From NCBI RefSeq assembly GCF_036373705.1, contig NC_089867.1, positions 8,744,001 to 8,808,000 on the forward strand: a stretch of DNA of 64,000 nt, given 5' to 3'. Shown here one piece after another: positions 1 to 12,408 of this stretch. The notes under the pieces are model-generated. The model searched no databases, was not told where the DNA came from, and worked only from the letters and a program-made list of their open reading frames with translations. A program made the position numbers and the translations under genes. Each line of letters starts with the position of its first letter. The first letter of the stretch is position 1. The stretch comes from Amia ocellicauda (taxonomy: Eukaryota > Chordata > Actinopteri > Amiiformes > Amiidae).

Positions 1-3000
1 AATTAAAACCATGTCACTCTCAGGAATGGGAAATCTCAGAATTAGATTCGATAAATTATATTCAATACGTGTCAGTGGTTAAAAGTACCAACAAGTTCCC
101 TGTTAAGGTCAAATAATAATCTCATCTATAAGGCCAACCCCCTTCATATACAGGTCAGCTGACACAGGGGGTTACATTGTTCACATTGTCAGGTTCTATA
201 ATGTTGATTCTTATTTGTAGACACCATAAATTCATCAGTTCAATTCCCTGCAATTAATTATTTATTTATGCATTTGGTTAACTAGAAAATGCAATCCAGA
301 GTGTGTGGGACAGTTTCTTGAAATTCAATCCACTAAAATCCACGTTCATTATATTCAAAGCTTTATAACAGTGTATATTCGTACCTAAAGCGTAACTGGT
401 TAACTTTAGTTTAGTATATTCTCTAATAGTTTATCCTCAGGAGAAAAGCACAGTGAATTGTGAACATAAAGTAATAGACTCTAAAAGTATATTTTCACAA
501 ATAAAACAGGAAAACTATACTTTCATTTATACCAAAATCCCTGTCTTTGTTCTCCTGCCTCCCTGCACTTCCTTGAGCAAAGTAGTCGCTTCTTCAAAAA
601 TTCCCAGTGCATTACAATGCATACAAAAATATGTTGCTTAGATTTTGCTTCTTTAAAGTCGTCTTCGTATTGAAGGGAGGTCTTAGAATGAAAGGCATTT
701 TCACGAGTTGATTAGATTGTAATTGGCTTTTTGTGAAACCCATTAGTATGAGTGTTTCAGCACAACTTAAAAAAGGAGAATCAAAAAGCAAAGCATCAGG
801 TTTGATTTTATGCCTGGCAGAATGAAATGATGCTTGATTTGTTTTCGTTACAAGGCAAGAGAACAGCGGTGATGTGGTGGTTAAAAGATCTTAAGATATC
901 TTACAAATATATTTGTACATATCTCTATATATATATAGAGTATTGTTTCAGTTTGGTCATGTTTATTCAGTTTTTGTCTCAATTTCACCACTTTACCTTC
1001 ACTGAAAATTGTTCTTGTTCTGTTCCTGTTTAAATATTTATTTATTTTTTGGTTTGTTTGTTCTCAGTTCAATTTAATTTGACATATTCTATTCATTTTC
1101 TCCTTTGCATTGTCTTGTCTTGTAGAGCTTGCAGCAATATGTGCTAATTTAAGAGAAGCGTATGAACTTATATTACAAGAGTATGCCAATTAGGTTAAAC
1201 ACAGCCCCCACAAAAACTGGAAAAGTGTTTTTTGACATAAAAAAAATAACTTTCAATCATATGTCCTGAGAATATATATCTGTGGAGATAAAATATTCAC
1301 TGCACTGTTGAAATTTCAGTGCTTCTAAACAAGTACCTGCTGTTTCTTATGGGGAAAATACAGCTTACCTGAGTCTATCTATTTAAAAATCAATTAAGTA
1401 ATACATCACAGTTTATATAACATGTACATTTAATTTTGGCAATGTGTGAAATTCAATATGTATTTATTTTCAGGGAGTCCTTTTAGTGTTTTTAATTTTT
1501 AACAGCCAATCTTTGAGGTAGCTGGGAAATTATACCGTGGTTGTATCTCATTTGAAAATGTCCTGTTATTTAAATAGGATGTAATTATCAATAGAATGTA
1601 GGAAGATCGAAATATGATATGTCATCTTTAAAATAGTATTATCAATCCAAATGAAAGCAAAAATAAATAAAAACACATTGTGTATGTGAGGAAAAATAAT
1701 GCACACACTTTCTAATGTATTATTTAATGTTGTTCCACACACATCCCTAGTTTCAAATCTGAAATACAAAATCCCAGTTCAGAAAATGGTTTTATTTAGT
1801 CTGTTCAGTCCTGCTGTGCTCCTAAGTCCCATTCTTTCATTGTACACGGTCAGGGTAAATCAGTAGATATTGATTATCAGTACAAGCACTTTTAGCATTC
1901 TTTTACACTGTACTTATAAAAGTAGTCTGTCGAAGAAAGAATGTAATTTAGTGCCCAGAAAAAGAGAATGATTTATCTGCCATTTTATAGGCACTGCAAT
2001 TCGAGAAGAGGGATTTACGCTCCCCGATCTACACCGTTTCTTTTCGTATAGCTTTAATCCAACTAATGCATACCATTTACTTGGCAATTTCAGATAAGAA
2101 ATAGCAGCAATCAATTTCAAATGAAGACCCTTCTTAAGATAACATGCTTTCTTTTTGTGCCAAAACCACAATGATAAGAAATTGCATCGATCAATACAGG
2201 CCTGTCACAGTCTCACATGAAGAGGCTGACATGAAAGCGCAAACTTTTTAATTAGTGTGCCAGATTTCTGCAGCATGTTTTTAAAGCTCCTAATTTACTG
2301 TACATTTCGTTTAGTTTTTTTTATCACCGTAAGAATGAACATTCGCTTTTTAATTTCAATTTTGCATTTATCAAACCCTCGTCAGCTTATTCACAGCTGA
2401 TAAATTGTCTTTCTTGTTTTGTTCGTGACATGACATTTGATTTGGCTAAAGAAATTCCAAATAACACTCCTCTCCTCTGAGCTACCTGTCATTTCTGAAT
2501 TTAATGCATCTTGTCTTAGATTTATGTTACATAAGAGGCTTGTTTCTCTTTTCTTTTCCACTGTTCTTTTTGATAAGCATAAGGAAGACACAATTAATTC
2601 ATTTTACAATGTCAATACCTTTTATTTTGAGGGTAATGTAATGTAGTGGCTGCAATCACCTTAATGTTCATAGAGGTGTCATGAAAATGTGGAGAGAAAG
2701 CAACAATGTACAAAAGGGAAAGGTTTTGGTGTCTTTAATGCAAATCTAATGCAGAATCGGTGTAAAACTGTGTGTAAAACTAATAAACACAATCACAAAC
2801 CCTGTGTCCACAAAAGCAACTGTAGTTTACTAGATGTTAAACCTCAGGGAATGTTATTAAGTCTGTATCGTGTTCATGTTTAAGGAAAGACATTTCTCAC
2901 CACATTGCCATGGTAAGTCTCTTTGTTAAGTCTCTGCTAAAATCTGTCACACATCCTTCTTATGTGAAAGTGTTGTGCCGGAGAAACAGTTTTATTTATA

Positions 3001-4005
3001 GTTTCAGTTCACAAGAATTATGTCATTTCCTTAGAAACTTCATTTTGTCTGTGCAGCTTTACCATAGGCTTGTGAACTGGCCGCTGTCCCAGACCGACCT
3101 CGTAACAAATTGCTTTTCTCAAGTCCATCAATTCTAGCTGTTCTGCACAAGAGTAGCACGACAAGTTTACATAATGATTCTGTTCAATCTTGCCCAAACC
3201 AAGTTATTGTTGTGTTCAATTTCAAGACAAATTGGAGGAATGCCTCTCAATGGAGTGTACTGTTTCAGTTTGAAAGTAAACCCTTCAACAAAAGTAGTGT
3301 TCAATGTCCATTTTCATCTACGAGAACATTTCGAGTTCAAATGTGCATACACTATCTTCCTTTGTATAAATAAATTCAACTGTCAGTCTTCACTCGTACC
3401 TGGTGTTTTACAGTAACTATTTACATAACAAATCAGTTGTCAGTAAAAATACAAAATATCCAGAAAGACAGCCTGTGACAAACTATATCCGAATGATGTG
3501 ATATTGTTGCAGTTTCACCATAGTTTATATTAGAAAGCAAAATCATTTGTCAGAAGCACTTTAGTTGAGAGATTCTTTTAGAGCGTCCAGGTTAGGAATC
3601 ACAATGCTGGTCGATTTAAACCTCATGAATTGCATTCAGAACTTCTAAGCTCTAGTCAGCTATGCTTATGGTAATAAGGCTTAACAAGTCATGGGAATGC
3701 AGTACCAAAGTACAACAAAGTAAAACAAACAAGAGAAAGAGGCAGCAAAGTCTGCTATAATTACACAAAAGGTATGTTTAATGGAAAAGAAAAACAGCCA
3801 ATAGCAGGAGATGGATAAGAAAGAGGAATATTAGTGTCCATTAACTAGTTGTCTGGATAATTATATTAAACAGCAGCATTTATTCCATTCCAATTTCAGC
3901 GTGTCCACCAAAATGGTGACACCTCAAAAGAAATACACCTTAAGCGATGTTTTTGTGCAAGGGTCGCCCCTGACATGCCTTTATTGTTATTCTCTGTTCC
4001 CACAG
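1..4005 (+). other. UBE2QL1: UBE2QL1 intron, 3' part
   Basis: This AT-rich stretch lies before the last UBE2QL1 coding exon and ends in a pyrimidine-containing tract plus CACAG at 4001-4005, a good splice acceptor. No open frame in it resembles a known protein and no transposase is visible. It is read as the end of the gene's single large intron. The first exon, encoding most of the UBC fold, is outside the window. Confidence 0.75.
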
Positions 4006-4137
4006 GGCCGCATCTGCAGGAAAGCTGGCAAATCGAAGAAAGCCTTCAGTCGCAAAGAAGCGGAGGCCACCTTCAAGAGCCTGGTGAAGACCCACGAGAA
4101 ATACGGCTGGGTGTCCCCTCCCGTGTCCGACGGCTGA
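4006..4137 (+). CDS. UBE2QL1: UBE2QL1 last coding exon (UBE2Q-like E2 enzyme, C-terminus)
   Basis: This is the C-terminal part (43 residues plus TGA) of ubiquitin-conjugating enzyme E2 Q-family-like 1, an E2 that accepts ubiquitin from E1. The exon starts at phase 0 after the acceptor CACAG and reads GRICRKAGKSKKAFSRKEAE, then continues to end in GWVSPPVSDG. From my knowledge of the family, human UBE2QL1 (161 residues) ends almost identically, with T for S in the WVSPP motif. The basic stretch and final helix close the UBC fold; the active-site cysteine is encoded by the upstream exon outside the window. Being first in the order UBE2QL1-NSUN2-SRD5A1-TENT4A supports the call. GC content rises sharply within the exon compared with its flanks, as expected for conserved coding sequence. 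Confidence 0.92.
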   Translation, partial: GRICRKAGKSKKAFSRKEAEATFKSLVKTHEKYGWVSPPVSDG

Positions 4138-4174
4138 CGTGGCCCTGCTCCCTTTGTGCGCGTTCCCACCAGAC

Positions 4175-4205
<31 letters not shown>

Positions 4206-4588
4206 CTACCATCCTGTCCTCAATGCTGTGCATCTCCCATCCTTTGTTCTTTTAGTGCTCTCTCATCTAGGTGCTGCGGAGCACGTGGTGACATTTAACT
4301 TATTCATGAGCAGATGTGTTTACAGCTAAATATCGCCTTTAGTGGATTGTGTTTCAAAACTGGATACGGCTCTCCGGAAACAGATAGCTCTGCTGATGTC
4401 AAGTTGTTGCCCCTTACCTTTCACCTGCCCCACTTCATCTTGTGTGTGCTCTCGCCCGCCTCTCTCCCTCTATGCCAGCAATGCACTGCACTAAATGGCA
4501 TCAAAATTTCCATCCACCCCTGCGCCTCTCATTTAAATGCAAATTAAGCCGTTAATATTTAATAGACAGGCAGTGCGTCTGAGGTTCA

Positions 4589-4621
<33 letters not shown>

Positions 4622-4679
4622 GCTGTGCTGTTTTTCACAGGTCAATGCAACTTGAAGATTGTAATTTATGTGGAGCTGT

Positions 4680-4680
<1 letters not shown>

Positions 4681-4733
<53 letters not shown>
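4681..4733 (+). repeat. (CT)n microsatellite in UBE2QL1 3' UTR
   Basis: An uninterrupted CT dinucleotide run of 53 bases, all pyrimidine on the plus strand, lies about 0.55 kb after the UBE2QL1 stop. If transcribed, it would be a CU-rich tract of the kind bound by polypyrimidine-tract proteins. It is likely length-polymorphic. Confidence 0.95.
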
Positions 4734-4736
<3 letters not shown>

Positions 4737-7383
4737 TGGCTAAATTTAGACATCACCATGTTGTGTAGATGGCCATTGATTTCCAGTGAAGAAAAAAAAA
4801 AAAAAAAAACAATCACACAAAATGTTGCTTATGCTGCGGTACTGTAAAGACAAAACCCAATGGCGATTATCTATGGTTCTTTGTTGATACTATCATGTAT
4901 TTGGAGAAAGACCTGTGCTATATAATGCTGATCATTTGGATACCAGATGGCAGAGTTTTTGTGAGGCCTCCCCTGTGTGTGAGTGTGTGTGTGAGGGGGT
5001 GGTTATAAATCACAAATTCAGTTCTCTGTATAATCATTCTCAGAGGCAAGGTTAAGAAGGGATGCGTTTTGGCGGCAATAAGGTGTTAAAGTTTTTTTTA
5101 TTTGTTTCGCATTCAACAACTATATGGAGAACTGACATTTAATAGGTGTATGAAACCATGTCTTTATACTTTTACGGAACACAGATTTGTTATTTATTGC
5201 TCCACATAATTTGTTTTTTGGGCTGTTCACGGTTTCCTTGACTTGTGTCTCTGTGTAAATTATCTCCCGACTGTGCTTGCATTAAAGAGAGAGCTGACGA
5301 GCATGTGACTAATTTGCGGAGTGATACTCATTTCAAGCAAGTACTAAAATGGAACGTTCGAATAAGAATTCCCTCTACATGTGATAAGACAAAGGCAATT
5401 AAGGTGTAGATATCATTTAATATCATGAATGCAGCTCATTTGACTTGAATCTCAAACTGGTTTGCTGCTTTTGCTCAATTTAATAGCATTAAGAGGCGAA
5501 AATCACTTTGGGTGGCCATTCTGAAGTCCTGTTTGTTAGTGAACTCTACATCCAGTTGTACAACAGATTAAACCACAAATATACATTTACAATTCTGTCC
5601 ATCAGTGTATAGGTTTACGAAAGTGGCATTTAGGTCTTATGTGGACCTACTGGTTCATGTTTTAAAGGGAATGTTGCATTTTTACCACTTTCCAGATTTG
5701 TATAGTTTTAGTTAATGGCAGAACACATATGTAATGCACTTCACAGGCTACTAAGCAATCTGTTGGTAGGGATATAGCTTATTTTGCATTTTTAAACTGG
5801 ATTTACAAGAAGTTGAATAGCATGCACCCGTTTGTACCATCCCTCCTTGCAGAACGAAATTATGTAATCAGTCATTTACAGTTAAAAGGAAAGGTCAAAA
5901 GTACATGATTTGTTTTTGAGAAAGAGACTAAAAACGTGGCAGCACATTTTGTAACATTTTTAACTGTTAATATTGATTTTGTTCCCTGTATGGAGAGAAA
6001 AAAAAAAAAAAAAAAAGCATAATTGGATTAATCTCTACCAGAATCTTATTCCATAACTAGAAAAAGAAAAAATGTCTTTCAGCGAATGTTATTTAGAATG
6101 GTAACCAATTACTGATTATGTTTCCAACAGTAGGTTTCATGTTTAGTGATAATAAGCCCGCTAACGATCTGAACAGAAAGAATATGAAAACAGATCTCAG
6201 CTAGCATGGGCAATACCAAAGAGGAGAGGGGATATCTTTCCCTTCCCCAAATAATCCCAGGATCTTTAGGAGAAACCTTCCCAGGGAAACATCAGTGACC
6301 CCAAACTCTCTTATCAAAGCCATTCCCCCATTTCATGTTATGCGTTTTCCTCTCCCCTAGGTGAGCACCCACTAATGAGGTCCACTTTCTTTACTCATTT
6401 ACCCATCCTGATCTAGATTGTGTTACTGTACTAGATAACGGACTGATTTGAGATAAAGGACGAAGGAATCCTATTCATTTATATTAAAATTAAGGCTGGG
6501 ATTAAACGTTTCCCTTACGACGCATACAGAGAACATTAGATCATCTTTCTTTTTAGTGGAAACATCCACTCTTGATGTTACAGTTAAAAAGCCTGTGTAG
6601 AAATTAAAACCATCCCCCCACCAGACTTTGAATGAGAAATAAGTAATGTCTCTCGCCTATACAAACCTCAGACTGAACTACTGTTTTTCATTTTTTTAAT
6701 ACCCTGAAGAGTGTCTTACCATGAGCATAATTTTGTCATGGGAATAGAATGTAGAATTCCAGTTTTATTAGGTTTGCCGCGGAGCAGAAAATAGCCAATT
6801 TTCAGGCAGCATCTGGTATCTAAATATACAGCAGGTCTTTTTCAGATTCTGTATGAAACCTGTCATTCCAAAAGTGGTTGTATGTGTTTCTAAGGACCTA
6901 TGTTAGGGAATATTATAATACAATTCATTATAATAAAAAGACAAAATATCAGAAAATTGGGTGTTTGTTGGATTAGGAGCATAACTTTTGTGATAGACTT
7001 TAGAATGGTAGTTTGCAGAAACAAATTAAACTAATTGTCTGAAACAAGTGAGATGATTCTGTTACCTTATATCTGCATGTAATCAGTGATTGTTAGTTTT
7101 CTTGTTTTTTAAAAAGGAGAAGAAAAAAAAATGCTTCTTATTTTTATTTATTTGATTTTTCTGGGGGTGGGTGGGGGGTGTTCTTTGTTTTAATGTCCTA
7201 TGCTGTGTTCTGTCATGTTGTATTATATGAATTTTTTTGTGTTTAATTTATTTGTGGTTTGCCAAAATGAACTTTTTGGAGCATGTCACGGGTATTCTCA
7301 CAGAAAACAAAATGAATGAAATGTACCTGAACCAAATGAAGTCTGGTGTCTGGGTGATTTAGAACTCTGTCTTCATTGTAAGA

Positions 7384-7389
7384 AATAAA
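7384..7389 (+). terminator. UBE2QL1: Candidate poly(A) signal of UBE2QL1
   Basis: The hexamer AATAAA is followed within about 20-40 bases by a GGGGTGTT-type G/T-rich segment, the usual downstream element. It lies 3.2 kb after the stop codon. Other hexamers occur nearby, so this is a best guess. Confidence 0.4.
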
Positions 7390-8995
7390 CTGTAAGTTAT
7401 AAGGGGTGTTATATTTGCCTCACAACATCACAGGTTTAGATTAGAGCAAAAATCAAACAGGAATGTGCAATAAAGTTACAGGCTTATATAAATCTACAGT
7501 TAAGTATTTCATTGTTTCAATTATTTTCCATAATTTCTTCAAAATGTTCTGGCTATATTAATTAATGTAATTCATGACAATTAATGACAAAGCTACTTGC
7601 AGAGATAAAATCAGTGGTTTGCTGTACTTTCTAAGTGGCCAATTTTATGTTTGATGTATTTTAAGTACATATTTCCCAAGAAGGATCTATTAGCATTATA
7701 ATTTATTCATTGTTAGTTGTAAGTATATATTGATTCTGAATTTATTTGAGTTGAGATGCCAGTAATCCATTCTTCCAAAAATGACACTATTACTAACAAC
7801 AACAATCATGAAATTCGATATAGAAAATAGTTCACTATAGAGCAGAAACATCATTGTTGAGGCTCCTAAAATGGATTAAGCTTTTTCAAAAGGGGACAAT
7901 ATGAAGTTGGTCACAACATTTTAAAGCAATGAATTTATGAATGTATTTATGCAATCAATCTTCATTTAGACTTGATGCAGAAAAGGTACAGAAAGCTGAC
8001 ACACATTTTTAAATAAACCACCTGAAAGGAGGTGTTGGCAAATTATTCTGCAACCAACTTATTTTTCCCCTTTTGAAAATCACGCTGTTACTGTATCTCT
8101 TACTCTTGCCGAAGACCTGTCAAAGGTGAAAGAAATTGTGATTAAAACCTGCCCATCTTTTTTTTCATTTAAAATCCATTGTGCAGTTACTGGACTGTGT
8201 AATGATTTGTTCTTTTTTTAACTACAAATTATAGGAAAATCAGTCTAAAGGCACATTCATACATAACAATTTCACATACACAATTTCAGGGTGTAGAAGA
8301 GGACGTTTTGGAGTATTTAAAACAGCTCTTCCCTGATCTTACACTGAAATTGCGGCTACACTTGACACTTGATGCTGTTTGAATCACATTCTAAATAACT
8401 GAAATAATATATTGAAAAGGGTATATATCAATTTATCAGGAATGATTATAGAACAAGAGAATAAAGTTGCTTAGGCATCACCAGTGAATTACTTTGGCGG
8501 GCATTGTTTAATTTGGGATCTTGACTATTTTTATGCAGATGGTGAGGTTTATCCAGATACGCGTTGTGACATTTTGGATATTGCCATGTTGCTTTGTATG
8601 TCAAAATCCAAGACTTACGATCTGGAATCTAAAATGACAAGCCTATAACGGAGAGATATGTGATGTTCAGAGCATCAAGGGAAGAGGCACTTATTAGATA
8701 AAACCAATCTGCCGTTGCCCTTTAAGGAAAGAAGAGAAAAATAAAACCAGAGATTAACATTCACAAATATAGATCTCAATAACCACAGGTATAACCACTA
8801 AAATACTGAAGAGAAAACCTCCACTGATTTGTTTATGATTATTTTGAACATGCAATCATTTTTCTCAGGCTAATTTCAGTATATTTGCAAGCCCAGAGCA
8901 AATATTTAGTAATTTCCTCTCCCCTGCCCCCCACACAATTTTGTTCTAGTTAATTTCATTATGTGTGGTGAATTCTTCTTTTAATTAGTCCTTTT

Positions 8996-9011
8996 GATTG
9001 GGTTCCCAATC
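8996..9011. promoter_or_regulatory. Inverted CCAAT dyad in a TAATTA-rich stretch
   Basis: GATTGGG and CCCAATC form a perfect 7-2-7 dyad. It lies between AATTAG/TAATTA-type homeodomain core sites at about 8982, 9051 and 9104. The combination resembles conserved developmental enhancers, but conservation cannot be assessed from one sequence. Confidence 0.25.
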
Positions 9012-10673
9012 TTTTATAATTGCTCTTAGTCATTACTGAACAAATTGAGTCTAATTAATCAAGGGACAAATTCTCATCTTAACCAGGTTAGACGCTGTCT
9101 CTTAATTAAAGGACCTTGAGCACCGATCAGGGACATGTTCCAGTCCCTATCACACAAATAGAACAGAATATCCACGAAATACAAATTCAGAACCAAACGT
9201 ACTTCAGGTCTCCTCGCTGCAATTAGCATTTGAGGTGTTAACTGTGAGAGTATCCGAAGCGTCCTGTGAATGTAAAAAGCAGCAGAAAGCTAAACGTAAA
9301 GCTAATTATTTAATGTGCATTTTGACATATAAAATATAAAATATAACAAAGGAAATGCAGGTTTCTGATCTGACCTCATAGCTTCACACCCACAAGAGTG
9401 CATTTTACTAATAAATTCCATAAACGAGCATTTGCTCAATGAGCTAAGAGGGTTACACACAAAAAATAAAACTAATACTTTTCAACCATGACTATATATT
9501 TCCTGACGGCTCCCGACATTGAGATCCACTTTAAGATCGATGGAAAAATCAATACGTAATTTCTCTTGACCAGCCCTGCTGATTGCTCTGGTGACCTAGA
9601 CCTTATATCTCTATTGGTGGAACATGTGATAACCGCTGTAGCTGAAGCTTGGTAGAAAGTACCACATCGTCAGGTTATAGGCAGGCATAAAATACAAAAT
9701 AAACCAGACAGGAGCCGGGCACAGCTCAGCTTCTTTCAATAGCAAGGGGGCCAATATGTAATTAAAATGATCGTGGGTGCTTGTGAAACGAGACATTTGG
9801 GAAGACTCGGAGAGCACTAAAGAGCTGCTGTGTGAAGCAAACATTTCACAGGAATTTGCACATCACCCTGGTAACCCAGACTTCAACACCACCACCAAAA
9901 AAGGCAAAGAACAACAATAAAAAATAACTGCAAATGTTCTTTCAGTGTCCAATTCAATGACTCAGGTCGTTTGGCTCCATTTGTGGTTTTGACATTCATG
10001 AAAACACAGCACAATGCAATCCCACAATTCCCCTTGTGACCCTTGACACCCAACAGGAATGCCAAGGGTCATAAGGGTTGGAGAAGAATTCTGGAACACT
10101 GTTGAAATACATTTGGGATCCTTGCATTTAGTGATTCAAATCTTCTTGCTTGTATTCATCAATATAAAGAATGGCCTTGAATATAGTATAAACTACATTT
10201 AGTCACCCTTTTGCCTTTATGCTTGCTCTATTTTACATATATTTATGGATACATTTAATATATTTGTTCAGCAGATATAGCTCTGATACTGAGAATTGTA
10301 TTGAGACTCTGTGAAAGAGATAGCCAGGCTAGACTGCTGTGCCAGAGGCAAGAACATAAGGAATAAAGTGCTATTTGTTAAAAGACCAGGGTAAGCCAAG
10401 AACACAGGGAGACACATAAGCCACAAAAACTGATTTGGCACCCAATGCTAGATCTGAAGGAAATATATCTGCTACTTAACTGCAGATGGTGTTTTTCTCA
10501 CATTTGTTGCATTAGTGGCAACCATCTAGAGAGCAAATGCCTTAGTTTGTAAAGAATACAGAAAATAAAACATCTGCACTGCACATCTGTCAATTGGAAC
10601 AAGCTGGAAGTCAAACTAAAAAATACTGGATCAAAGAACCTGGCTGACGAATACAGGCAATTCACGAAATTAA

Positions 10674-10844
10674 AGGCCTAAATATGTACACAGTTGGGGT
10701 GGTTATTTATCTTTTAAGCAGCGCACTAAATATTTCACTCCGGAGCACTTGGTTCACGAAAACCTCTGGATTAAGGACGACGTGCCGGCGCTCTTCAGTG
10801 TGTGGATGAGTTACGTAAGTCCATGTCTTATGCTGGAGGGCTGA
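10674..10844 (+). other. Exon-like open stretch of unknown identity
   Basis: A plus-strand frame is open for 56 codons between in-frame stops at 10671 and 10842. Its centre (about 10735-10814) is markedly more GC-rich than its surroundings and reads like protein, with segments such as FTPEHLVHENLW and DDVPALFSVW. It is followed directly by a perfect donor, GTAAGT, at 10815-10820. A possible acceptor (ACACAG) ends at 10693. I do not recognise the product. The opposite strand is also open here, which weakens the coding reading; a conserved noncoding element or a lost exon is equally possible. Confidence 0.25.
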
Positions 10845-12395
10845 GAAGTCTGTTCCATTGGACATCTTTGAGCCAGGATTCATTAATATTGAAAGTGTGT
10901 TGCATGAATGCCAATGTAGCAGATTGTAGTAAACTATAAATATTTTATAGCACAGTGCATGTGGGAAAAAGGGATATATTTAGACATTTTGAGGCTTCTG
11001 AAAATCAAGTGAAATCTCCCTAGGTAGAACTCCAAGCTGCTAGGAGAGTAAAGGGCCTAAATAAATTGCAGCATCAGCCTCCCTTTGCACATTTTCTTTT
11101 ATTTACTTTTTATATATTATTAATTTTTTTAACGAGTGAAATCCACATTGTCCAAATCGATTAAAGGTGGAAAAACCTCATGAAGCCTTTCTTGCCTTTC
11201 TTCATTAAGAAAACTGAGAGTGAAATTCTTTAAAGGCATGGTTTTCTTCATTACTATCTTGAAAGCAAATCAACTAAATGAAAAGTACTGCGTGAATAGA
11301 GGTATCTACTGCCTTCCTTATTATCGTACTTTGAAATATTATCCCTGGCTTTAGGAACTGTAATCTACCTGCTTGTCAATCAACACAAACAAGCCATGTA
11401 CATACCTAAATAAATCATAAACATATTCTTCTTTATAATTTACATTTACTTTAAAAAGAGATTATTGAACAAGTGAATGGATACAAAATTCCCTACATGA
11501 CCAAGACCTTTAGCTTTTTTTAAACAGCTAATCACACTTCTCGGCAGCTTTCTGATCGCGATAGCTAGCAGGCTTTTCTGTGGCTTAAAAGAAGCTGTGA
11601 AACAACATCAAGGACTATCACTTTTCACTGGGGCATTGTGCAATCTTCTGCATATTTCATGAGACATGCCAGGCATTGTAGTACATCAGATTGTTTGCAA
11701 GCAGTGGACAGCTTTAAATTTTCATTGTATGTTACATTACATTACTCAAGACGATGATGAAAATCATCATCATCTTCAATCATAATACATTTTATTGTGA
11801 GAATCCTTTACTATACATATATATAATGTACATGGATGATATTTGTATGAATGCACTGTGATTATGTAACAGTAAATCAGTTTACACTATAGCAATGCTT
11901 ATGTGGAAGATAAATTAAATGATTTAAAAATTATGTATCTGTACACTTGTATTGATCCCAGAATGCACTTTTCAGAATACCTACAGTGCAATGTCATCAT
12001 AGCAAAGATGGGGAATGCTCTTATATCAGAATTATACTCTTGTATATAAATCACCATTTCCCATCCTTGCTTTGCTTTTTTAAGTTATTTATTTAATTGG
12101 TTTTACTACCATTCCCCATTTGCTATGAGGAGCACAATCAACATCTTACTATTTCAAAAGGAATTTGTATTTAACAGGTATTTACAATTGCACCCTAAGA
12201 TAATGGGGACCCATACAACATGCAAGGCCTTTCCCATGGAAGAGCAATAAGAAAATGGTAACCATAGCTAATTGGGTTTGCTTCCAGGTTAAGTGGCCGA
12301 CATAAACAAATAGCCTGTAATGCGGATGGGAAGCCATTAAAAGTACACAAACTGCAGCGAGGGCTGGTGCCTCTTTGTCCCTGTGTTTCCTTTCT

Positions 12396-12408
12396 GTTAC
12401 TAGGCAAC
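12396..12408 (+). promoter_or_regulatory. RFX X-box-like site
   Basis: GTTACTAGGCAAC fits the X-box pattern of two inverted half-sites (RYYNYY, 1-base spacer, RRNRAC) bound by RFX factors. It lies in a locally GC-richer patch (12.28-12.48 kb) of the intergenic region. Function is inferred from the motif only. Confidence 0.25.

Larger units (their letters stand above)
4138..7410 (+). other. UBE2QL1: Probable UBE2QL1 3' UTR
   Basis: This region follows the TGA and has no coding potential. It carries an A-tract at about 4178-4205, T-tracts near 4590-4621, a long CT repeat at 4681-4733, and A-tracts near 4791 and 6000. The end is placed after AATAAA at 7384-7389, which is followed by a G/T-rich stretch, a plausible cleavage site. 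AATAAA-like hexamers near 6936 and 7466 are alternatives. The extent is an inference; only transcript data can fix it. Confidence 0.45.

Noticed and set aside
3940..4298. Frames of 60-107 codons overlapping the UBE2QL1 exon in other frames
   Set aside because: Shadow frames of a GC-rich exon plus an A-tract; only the frame ending VSDG matches the family.
11753..11776. GATGATG...CATCATC small palindrome resembling a snoRNA C box
   Set aside because: No matching D box or flanking stem; a simple-sequence palindrome.
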